Shown here: positions 6,579 through 11,929 of the stretch, piece after piece
Position numbering within the stretch: the stretch's first letter is position 1
Layout of the letters: every line of letters starts with the position of its first letter
NCBI GenBank assembly: GCA_037190665.1
Contig: JBBCJT010000134.1
Span: 1 to 11,929, forward strand
Direction: 5' to 3'
Source of the DNA: JBBCJT01 sp037190665
GTDB lineage: Bacteria > Pseudomonadota > Alphaproteobacteria > Acetobacterales > Acetobacteraceae
DNA: 11,929 nt
The notes under the pieces: model-generated
Database searches by the model: none
What the model was told of the DNA's origin: nothing
Seen by the model: the letters and a program-made list of their open reading frames with translations, nothing else
Translations under genes and position numbers: made by a program

Positions 6579-8324
6579 GTGTCCGCCACAACCCTCGAGA
6601 CCGCCACCGCCCGGCCGTGGCGGGCGCGGCTGCGCACCGGGGCGACCGCGAGCCAGGTGATCGCGGCGCTGCTGGTGGCCGCCTTCCTGCTCGCCTTCCT
6701 GGTGGTGCCGGTGGGCCGCGTGTTCGCCGCCGCCTTCATGGATGGAACGAGCGGCCCCACGCTCGTCCATTTCGGCGACTTCTTCCGCACCAGCCTGTTC
6801 ATCGAGAGCTTCTGGAACAGCCTGTACGTGGCGGCGATGAGCGTGGTGGTCGCCTCGCTGATCGCCGTTCCGCTGGCGGTGATCCTGACGCGCTACCGCT
6901 TTCCGGGCACCGCGCTGATCGCGACGCTGGGCGTGCTGCCACTGGTGATGCCGCCCTTCGTCGGTGCGGTCGCCATGCAGCTCATCTTCGGCCGCAACGG
7001 CAGCATCAACCTGCTGCTGATGGACTGGTTCGACGTCCGGATCGAGGTGATGGACGGGCTGACGGGCGTGATCTTCGTGCAGTCGCTGCACTACTTCCCG
7101 TTCATCCTGATGAACCTCTCCGCCTCACTGTCGAACATCGACATCTCGATGGAGGAGGCGGGGCAGAATCTCGGCGCGCGCGGCCCCACGCTGCTGCGCA
7201 CCATCGTGCTGCCGCTCGCCATGCCCGGCTATCTCGCCGGCGCGAGCCTCGTGTTCGTGAAGGTGTTCGACGATCTCGCCACGCCGCTGCTGCTGAACGT
7301 GACCAACATGCTCGCGCCGCAGGCCTATCTGCGCGTGACCTCGGTCGGGCTCGCCGATCCGATGGGCTACGTCATCAGCGTGATCCTGGTCGCGGTGTCG
7401 GTCGCGACGATGGCTGGCGCCGCCCTGCTGCTGCGCGGGCGCGACTACGCCACGCAACAGCGCGGCGGCGGCGGGCTGGGCAAGCGCGCCCTGTCCCCGG
7501 CCGGCCGGGCGCTGGCCTGGGCCTTCGTCGTGCCGGTGCTGCTGCTGGTGCTTGCGCCGCATTTCGGCATCCTGCTGCTCAGCCTCGCCACGGTCTGGTC
7601 CTACAGCCCGCTGCCGGACGGCTTCACGCTGGCCCATTACGACACGGTGCTGCGCGAATCGCCGCAGTTCATCACCAACACGCTGCTGTTCTGCGGCATC
7701 GCCGGCGGCATCGACGTGGTGCTGGGCGTGACCATCTCCTGGCTGGTGCTGCGCACGAAGCTGCCGGGACGGCGGCTGCTGGACGTGACGGCCATGTCCG
7801 CCCTCGCCGTGCCGGGGCTGGTGCTCGGCATCGGCATCCTGCGCACCTATTTCGATGTCCATCTGCCCGATGGCACGTCGCTTGCCACGTCGTGGATCAT
7901 GCTGACCATCGTGCTCGCGGTGCGTCGATTGCCCTACGCGCTGCGCGCCGCCTCGGCCGCGCTGGCGCAGGTGCATCGCAGCCTGGAGGAAGCCGCCGAG
8001 AACCTCGGCGCGGGCCGCATGCTGACGCTGGTGCGCATCGTCGTGCCGCTGATGGCAGGCGGGCTCGCGGCTGCCTTCGTCACCAGCTTCGCCACCGCCG
8101 CCGTCGAGCTGTCGGCCACGCTGGTGCTGGTGACGCGCGACGTGGACGCCCCCCTCTCCTACGGCATCTACGTGTTCATGCAGAGCGCGGCAGGGCGCGG
8201 GCCGGGCGCGGCACTCGGCGTGATCGCCGTGGTAGTCGTGGCGGTGTGCACCTGGCTGGCGAACCGGCTCGCCGAGCGCGAGCGCATGCGGCGGGCGCGG
8301 GCACCGGCGGAGGGAGGACGATGA
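6579..8324 (+). CDS. ABC importer permease, fused two-domain (FbpB/ThiP-type), operon 2
   Basis: This 581-residue inner-membrane protein has two BPD_transp_1 halves, about 75-285 and 362-565, the standard size for fused Fbp/Thi permeases. Coupling loops contacting the ATPase are EEAGQNLGARGPTLLRTIV (192-210) and EEAAENLGAGRMLTLVRIV (470-488). The first membrane segment is at about 25-47 and the last at 545-560; the C-terminus is basic and cytoplasmic. The start is GTG 6579-6581, six bases after the TAG of the binding-protein gene and in the same frame. Only a weak AAAGG lies 14 bases upstream, so translation probably depends on the upstream gene. Its TGA overlaps the ATG of the ATPase gene. 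It lacks the N-terminal extension of the operon-1 permease. Substrate specificity lies mainly in the receptor and is not known. Confidence 0.95.
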   Translation: MSATTLETATARPWRARLRTGATASQVIAALLVAAFLLAFLVVPVGRVFAAAFMDGTSGPTLVHFGDFFRTSLFIESFWNSLYVAAMSVVVASLIAVPLAVILTRYRFPGTALIATLGVLPLVMPPFVGAVAMQLIFGRNGSINLLLMDWFDVRIEVMDGLTGVIFVQSLHYFPFILMNLSASLSNIDISMEEAGQNLGARGPTLLRTIVLPLAMPGYLAGASLVFVKVFDDLATPLLLNVTNMLAPQAYLRVTSVGLADPMGYVISVILVAVSVATMAGAALLLRGRDYATQQRGGGGLGKRALSPAGRALAWAFVVPVLLLVLAPHFGILLLSLATVWSYSPLPDGFTLAHYDTVLRESPQFITNTLLFCGIAGGIDVVLGVTISWLVLRTKLPGRRLLDVTAMSALAVPGLVLGIGILRTYFDVHLPDGTSLATSWIMLTIVLAVRRLPYALRAASAALAQVHRSLEEAAENLGAGRMLTLVRIVVPLMAGGLAAAFVTSFATAAVELSATLVLVTRDVDAPLSYGIYVFMQSAAGRGPGAALGVIAVVVVAVCTWLANRLAERERMRRARAPAEGGR

Positions 8325-9373
8325 GCGCAGCGGGCGTCGATGTGGAGAACGTGGCGTTCGGCTATGGCGCGACGCCGGTGCTGGAGGATGTGTCGCTCTC
8401 GATCCGCAAGGGCGAGTTCTTCGCGTTCCTCGGCCCGTCCGGCAGCGGCAAGACAACCCTGCTGCGGCTGGTCGCCGGCTTCGGCCTGCCCGATCGCGGC
8501 CGCATCCTGATCGGCGGGCGAGACGTGACGCGCGATCCGCCCTGGAAGCGCAACGTGGGACTGGTGTTCCAGAGCTACGCGCTGTGGCCGCACATGACCG
8601 TGGCGCAGAACGTCGCCTTCGGACTGGAACGCCGCCGCGTACCGCGGGCGGAGCGCGAGCGGCGGGTGCGCGCGGCGCTGGATCTGGTCGGCCTCGTGCA
8701 CCTGATCGACCGGCGCCCCGCGCAGCTCTCCGGCGGCCAGCAGCAGCGCGTGGCGATCGCGCGCACGCTGGCGATCGAACCGGAGGTCCTGCTGCTCGAC
8801 GAACCGCTCTCCAACCTCGATGCCGGGCTGCGCGCGGGCGTGCGGCAGGAGATGGTGGAACTACAGCGGCGCCTCGGCCTGACCACCATCCTCGTCACCC
8901 ACGACCAGGAGGAGGCGAACGCCGCGGCCGACCGGATGGCGGTGCTGGATGGCGGGCACGTGCTGCAGGTCGGCACGCCGACGGAACTGTACGACCGCCC
9001 CGCCAACCGCTTCGTCGCCGGTTTCCTCGGCACCGCGAACCTCATCGACGGGCAGGTGATGGGCGACGGGCGTTTCCAGGCGGGTGCCGCCACGCTTCCG
9101 TCACCGCCCGGAGCGGCGGCCGGCCCCGCCACGCTGGCTCTACGCCCGCAGGCGATCCGGCTGCGGCGTGACGGTGGGATCGATGGCGGGCTCGCGGCGC
9201 GCGTGCTGCGCGCGGAGTTTCTGGGTGGCCATGTCCGCTACACGCTGCAGTTGGCGGACGAGGTGACACTGATCGCCGAGGAACCGCATCTGCGCACGCG
9301 CGAGACCCTGGGCGTCGGCGCGCCGGTCACAATCGAACTCGATCCGCAGCAGGTATCGCTTCTCCGCGCCTAG
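8321..9373 (+). CDS. ABC importer ATP-binding protein (FbpC/PotA-type), operon 2
   Basis: This 350-residue cytoplasmic ATPase completes importer 2. Intact motifs are Walker A GPSGSGKT (38-45), Q-loop Gln84 in VFQSYALWPHM, signature LSGGQQQR (136-143), Walker B VLLLDE (156-161), D-loop SNLD (164-167) and H-loop His194 in THDQEEA. A TOBE-like C-terminal region (about 240-350, with LALRPQAIRL) is present. The start ATG (8321-8323) overlaps the permease stop as ATGA and follows a strong GGAGGGAGG (8310-8318), unlike the weakly led permease. It is a paralogue of the ATPase at 820-1872, aligning without gaps over the whole nucleotide-binding core. The stop TAG (9371-9373) is followed by a hairpin before the convergent sulfur genes. 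It is a functional ATPase by motif; the transported substrate is unassigned. Confidence 0.96.
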   Translation: MSAAGVDVENVAFGYGATPVLEDVSLSIRKGEFFAFLGPSGSGKTTLLRLVAGFGLPDRGRILIGGRDVTRDPPWKRNVGLVFQSYALWPHMTVAQNVAFGLERRRVPRAERERRVRAALDLVGLVHLIDRRPAQLSGGQQQRVAIARTLAIEPEVLLLDEPLSNLDAGLRAGVRQEMVELQRRLGLTTILVTHDQEEANAAADRMAVLDGGHVLQVGTPTELYDRPANRFVAGFLGTANLIDGQVMGDGRFQAGAATLPSPPGAAAGPATLALRPQAIRLRRDGGIDGGLAARVLRAEFLGGHVRYTLQLADEVTLIAEEPHLRTRETLGVGAPVTIELDPQQVSLLRA

Positions 9374-9376
9374 GCC

Positions 9377-9395
9377 GCGGCCCCGCGCGGGCCGC
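9377..9395. terminator. GC-rich hairpin between convergent operons, possible bidirectional terminator
   Basis: GCGGCCC (9377-9383) and GGGCCGC (9389-9395) form a perfect 7-bp stem around a 5-base loop. It sits between the stop of the importer ATPase (9373) and the stop of the convergent small gene (9395, which it touches). There is no T-run on either strand, so it is not a canonical intrinsic terminator. Position makes a role in transcript ends plausible, but in DNA this GC-rich a 7-bp palindrome can also arise by chance. Confidence 0.4.
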
Positions 9396-9538
9396 TACAC
9401 GTAAGGCAGCAGGGTCAGCAGCACCGTGATCAGCAGCGCGAGCACGCACAGCGCGGCGGCAATCGGCGTCGGCAGGGTCGTCTCCGCGCCGATGAACGGG
9501 TCCCACGGGTCTTCATCCTGCGGCACGGCGTACCTCAT
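9395..9538 (-). CDS. Small single-pass membrane protein, 47 residues, unrecognised
   Basis: This short frame encodes an acidic N-terminal part (MRYAVPQDEDPWDPFIGAE) and one strongly hydrophobic helix (about 26-45, rich in Ala, Leu, Val), ending in PYV. Support for it being real: the ATG (9536-9538) has GGGAG (9546-9550) seven bases upstream. All but four of its 47 codons end in G or C, as in neighbouring genes. It fills the space between the methyltransferase gene and the convergent importer exactly. Its first 26 bases overlap the 3' end of the methyltransferase gene in another frame, so the two are probably co-transcribed and translationally coupled. The likely place is the inner membrane. 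I do not recognise a family; a link to siroheme or sulfite metabolism is suggested only by position. It could still be a chance frame. Confidence 0.55.
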   Translation of the reverse strand: MRYAVPQDEDPWDPFIGAETTLPTPIAAALCVLALLITVLLTLLPYV

Positions 9539-10358
9539 CCCATGTCTCCCGAATCGCCTCTGCCCTGGCGACAACCGCGCCGATCACCACGGTCGCTGGT
9601 GACACGACGGCCGCCCGGCGCACATCGAGCGAACACGCCCCCAGCGTGGTCCGCACCGCGAACGCCCCCGGCAGGGACGCGCGGCTGATCACCGCGACCG
9701 GCGTCGCCGAGGACATGCCGCCGGCAAGCAGGCGCAAGGCGACGGACGCAAGGCTGGTCAGCGCCATGAACGCGACGATGGTCCCGCCCGTCCGCGCAAT
9801 CGCGTTCCAATCGACCGTGTCGGGCAGCGCGCCGCGCTCGCCGTGGCCGGTCACGAGCGTCACCGCACTCGCCACGCCGCGCACCGTCAGCGGTATGCCG
9901 GCAGCGGACGGCGCCGCCGTCGCCGCTGAGACGCCCGGCACGACGCGCCACGGGATACCGGCCGCCGCGAGGGCATCGACCTCCTCCCCGCCCCGGCCGA
10001 ACAGGAACGGATCGCCGCCCTTCAGCCGCACGACGCGCCGGCCTGCGCTCGCCTCCGCGATCAGGCGCGTGGTGATCGCCGCCTGCGGCAGTTCCGCCGC
10101 GCCCTTGCGCTTGCCCACCGGGATGCGCAGGGCATCGGGTCTCGCATGGACGAGGGCGGCGGCGGCAAGCCTGTCGTAGAGGATCACGTCCGCCGCACCG
10201 ATCGCCGCGGCGGCGCGGAGGGTCAGCAGATCGGGATCGCCCGGCCCGGCGCCGACCAGCCAGACCTCGCCCGGTCGCAGCGCAGTGCCGGAGCCGGCCA
10301 GCCGATCTGCGGGGATCACATACATGCGTCGGGCGGTTCCGGTTATCACGTTTGACAT
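9513..10358 (-). CDS. cobA: Uroporphyrinogen-III C-methyltransferase (SUMT)
   Basis: It transfers two methyl groups from S-adenosylmethionine to uroporphyrinogen III to make precorrin-2, the branch point to siroheme and cobalamin, in the cytoplasm. Family motifs in the 281-residue product: VWLVGAGPGDPDLLT (32-46), VRLKGGDPFLFGRGGEE (110-126), VVPGVSAATAAPSAAGIPLT (139-158) and VTLVTGH (166-172). It is a stand-alone methyltransferase without the dehydrogenase/chelatase half of CysG. The usual PLTHR reads PLTVR here (Val159 for His). ATG 10358 gives the longest form; Met12 (ATG at 10323-10325) is an alternative leaving more promoter space, and neither has a good Shine-Dalgarno. It is divergent from a siroheme-dependent sulfite reductase gene, which points to siroheme supply rather than B12 as the main job here, although precorrin-2 can serve both. 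Confidence 0.93.
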   Translation of the reverse strand: MSNVITGTARRMYVIPADRLAGSGTALRPGEVWLVGAGPGDPDLLTLRAAAAIGAADVILYDRLAAAALVHARPDALRIPVGKRKGAAELPQAAITTRLIAEASAGRRVVRLKGGDPFLFGRGGEEVDALAAAGIPWRVVPGVSAATAAPSAAGIPLTVRGVASAVTLVTGHGERGALPDTVDWNAIARTGGTIVAFMALTSLASVALRLLAGGMSSATPVAVISRASLPGAFAVRTTLGACSLDVRRAAVVSPATVVIGAVVARAEAIRETWDEVRRAAG

Positions 10359-10406
10359 ACGCTATTTGAAGTGATGTCCTTCTATCAAGCGTATTTTGGG
10401 GCCGCG
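10326..10406. promoter_or_regulatory. Divergent cobA/cysI control region with inverted repeat
   Basis: This stretch is markedly more A/T-rich than its surroundings and separates the two divergent sulfur genes (its left part lies inside the longest methyltransferase frame). A perfect inverted repeat, ATACGCT (10357-10363) and AGCGTAT (10388-10394), has arms 31 bp apart, about three helical turns, suggesting an operator for a dimeric regulator. TTGACA (10352-10357) is a perfect -35 match facing cysI, but no good -10 stands 16-18 bp away. Facing the methyltransferase, TTGATA (10383-10388) is followed 18 bases later by TAGCGT. The regulator is unknown, and promoter assignments are tentative. Confidence 0.45.
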
Positions 10407-11929
10407 ATGTCAGGAACGGGAAAACTGTCCGCCGTGGAGGCAACCAAGGCCCAAAGCCGGCATCTGCGCGGCGCGATCGCGGCCGATCTGGTGGATGCCT
10501 CCCCCCAGGTCAGCGAGGACACCTACAACCTGCTGAAGTTCCACGGCACCTATGAGCAGTTCGACCGCGATACAGCCACGGAACGCAAGCAGCGCGGAGA
10601 GGAACGGGACTGGCAGTTCATGGTCCGCGTCCGCTCACCGGGCGGGAGGCTGACGGCCGAACAATACCTCGCGCTCGACGCCCTCGCGGATCAGGTCGGC
10701 GACCACACGCTGCGGCTGACGACGCGGCAAGGTGTGCAATTCCACGGCATCGCGAAATCCGACCTGAAAGCCTCGATCGCCACGGTCAACGAGGCGCTGC
10801 TGACCACCATGGCCGCCTGCGGCGACGTAGTGCGCAACGTCACGACGACACCCGCGCCGCGCCGGGATGCGCTGCATGCGCGGCTGGAGGCCGATGCGCG
10901 GATGCTGTCGGCGGCACTTCTGCCGCGCAGCCGCGCCTATCACCAGATCTTCCTCAACGAGGCCGAGACAGGCGCGGAGGAGACCGAGGATCTCTACGGA
11001 TCGGCCTACCTGCCGCGCAAGTTCAAGATCGGCATCGCGCATCCGGGCGACAACACGATCGACGTTCTCGCGAACGACCTCGGCTTCATTGCGATATTCG
11101 AGGGCGACCGGCTTCTCGGCTACAATGTCGCGGTCGGCGGCGGGATGGGGATGACCCATGGCAAGCCGCAGACATTTCCACGATTCGCAAGCGTTATTGG
11201 GTCCATCGGCCCCGATTCGCTGCTGGAGGCCGCGCGGGCCGTGGTGGCGTTGCAGCGCGATAACGGCAACCGCAGCGACCGCAAGCGCGCACGGCTGAAA
11301 TATGTGGTGCACGACCGCGGCGAGGCGTGGGTCCGCGAGACACTTGCCGCCGAGTACGGTCTCGCGCTCGCCGCACCGTTGGCGCATCCGCCCTTCGCCA
11401 TTCCCGACCTGCTCGGCTGGCACGAGCAGGGCGACGGCCGCCTCTGGCTCGGCCTGCCGATCGCGGCCGGGCGCATCATGGACCGCGCTGGCGCGTGGCT
11501 GCGCACCGGGCTACGCGAGGTGATAGCGCGCTGGCACCCCGCCCCGATCGTCACCGCACAGCAGGACCTGCTGCTGGCGGATATCGACCCGGCCGCGCGG
11601 CTGGAGGTGGAAGCGACCCTCCGCGCGCACGGCTTCCGCCTCGCGGAAGATCTCACGCCGCTCGACCGCTACGCGCTCGCCTGCGTCGCGCTGCCCACCT
11701 GCGGACAGTCGCTGGCCGAGGGCGAACGGGTGCGCGAGCCCATGGTCGCGGCGATGGAAACGATGCTGGCGCGGCACGGGCTGGCGCGGGAGCGCATCAG
11801 CTTCCGCATCACCGGCTGCCCGAACGGATGCGCGCGGCCGTATGGCGGCGATGTCGGCGTCGTCGGCCGCTTGCCCGGCCACTACGCATTGTTCGTCGGC
11901 GGCGATTTCGAAGGCACCCGGCTCTCCTT
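10407..11929 (+). CDS. cysI: Assimilatory sulfite reductase hemoprotein (beta) subunit, 3' end cut by window edge
   Basis: It reduces sulfite to sulfide for cysteine synthesis, using siroheme coupled to a 4Fe-4S cluster in the cytoplasm. The 507 visible residues cover the N-terminal parachute domain (HLRGAIAADL, 19-28), both ferredoxin-like half domains and the cofactor region. Cluster cysteines are 426 and 432 (CVALPTC) and 471 and 475 (CPNGC), with spacing identical to E. coli CysI. Arg74, Arg143, Lys205 and Lys207 (the last two in YLPRKFK) align with the four sulfite-binding residues of that enzyme. By comparison about 55 residues are missing beyond the edge. ATG 10407 aligns best with known N-termini; an in-frame ATG at 10374 would add 11 residues. 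Electrons would come from a flavoprotein (CysJ-type) or another donor not seen here. Divergent cobA supplies the siroheme precursor. Nitrite reductase is a related alternative, but similarity to CysI favours sulfite. Confidence 0.93.
   Translation, partial: MSGTGKLSAVEATKAQSRHLRGAIAADLVDASPQVSEDTYNLLKFHGTYEQFDRDTATERKQRGEERDWQFMVRVRSPGGRLTAEQYLALDALADQVGDHTLRLTTRQGVQFHGIAKSDLKASIATVNEALLTTMAACGDVVRNVTTTPAPRRDALHARLEADARMLSAALLPRSRAYHQIFLNEAETGAEETEDLYGSAYLPRKFKIGIAHPGDNTIDVLANDLGFIAIFEGDRLLGYNVAVGGGMGMTHGKPQTFPRFASVIGSIGPDSLLEAARAVVALQRDNGNRSDRKRARLKYVVHDRGEAWVRETLAAEYGLALAAPLAHPPFAIPDLLGWHEQGDGRLWLGLPIAAGRIMDRAGAWLRTGLREVIARWHPAPIVTAQQDLLLADIDPAARLEVEATLRAHGFRLAEDLTPLDRYALACVALPTCGQSLAEGERVREPMVAAMETMLARHGLARERISFRITGCPNGCARPYGGDVGVVGRLPGHYALFVGGDFEGTRLS

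Noticed and set aside
5169..7091. Minus-strand open frame of 640 codons opposite the second receptor and permease
   Set aside because: Its composition (His/Gln/Arg/Gly-rich, no recognisable fold) is that of an antisense shadow. It also crosses the control region and two well-supported genes.
6296..8320. Upstream extension of the operon-2 ATPase frame
   Set aside because: It is an out-of-frame shadow over the receptor and permease genes. The strong Shine-Dalgarno and the ATGA overlap set the ATPase start at 8321.
7125..8456. Minus-strand open frame of 443 codons opposite permease 2 and the start of ATPase 2
   Set aside because: His/Gln/Arg-rich antisense shadow with no domain and no start signal.
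10374..10406. Earlier in-frame ATG for cysI adding 11 residues
   Set aside because: It would put the start inside the inverted repeat, leave only 15 bp to the longest cobA frame, and has a poor Shine-Dalgarno. It is not excluded.
10635..11423. Minus-strand open frame opposite cysI
   Set aside because: The plus strand encodes a sulfite reductase with all cofactor residues; the antisense frame has no recognisable domain.
1..11929. Mobile elements, CRISPR arrays, tRNA genes or a defence system
   Set aside because: No transposase, integrase, regular spaced repeats, tRNA-like cloverleaf or defence-type domains were recognised; nearly all DNA is accounted for by metabolic and transport genes.

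Overview
The window is gene-dense and GC-rich, with very high G/C at third codon positions. It looks like an alphaproteobacterial chromosome, probably Rhodospirillales/Acetobacteraceae-like; this assignment rests on composition, gene style and operon layout, not on a marker gene. No tRNA, rRNA, CRISPR, transposase or phage gene was found.

Left part (1-5111, minus strand): an operon transcribed leftwards that encodes a complete Fbp/Afu-type ABC importer. Its order is a Sec-exported binding protein (4083-5111), a fused two-domain permease with an extra N-terminal membrane region (1869-4079) and an ATPase (820-1872). These are followed by an extended-SDR 'NAD-dependent epimerase/dehydratase' (1-803) that runs off the left edge. 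Spacing is 3 bp, a 4-bp ATGA overlap, and 16 bp.

Middle part (5229-9373, plus strand): a divergent second importer with the same order: Tat-exported binding protein, two-domain permease, ATPase (gap 6 bp, then ATGA overlap). The 117-bp gap between the two operons carries three 7-mers at exact 11-bp spacing that resemble a PhoB box. Neither binding protein has the adjacent tyrosine pair of classic ferric-binding FbpA. A phosphorus-containing or other organic substrate is therefore at least as plausible as iron, but the substrate is not settled by sequence.

Right part (9395-11929): a sulfur-assimilation pair. A uroporphyrinogen-III C-methyltransferase (cobA-type, minus strand) makes the precursor of siroheme. 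The divergent cysI-type sulfite reductase hemoprotein (plus strand, cut by the right edge) uses siroheme and a 4Fe-4S cluster. A 47-residue single-pass membrane protein overlaps the 3' end of the methyltransferase gene. The shared promoter region contains a perfect 7-bp inverted repeat whose arms are 31 bp apart. A GC-rich hairpin lies in the 21-bp convergent gap between the second importer and the sulfur genes.
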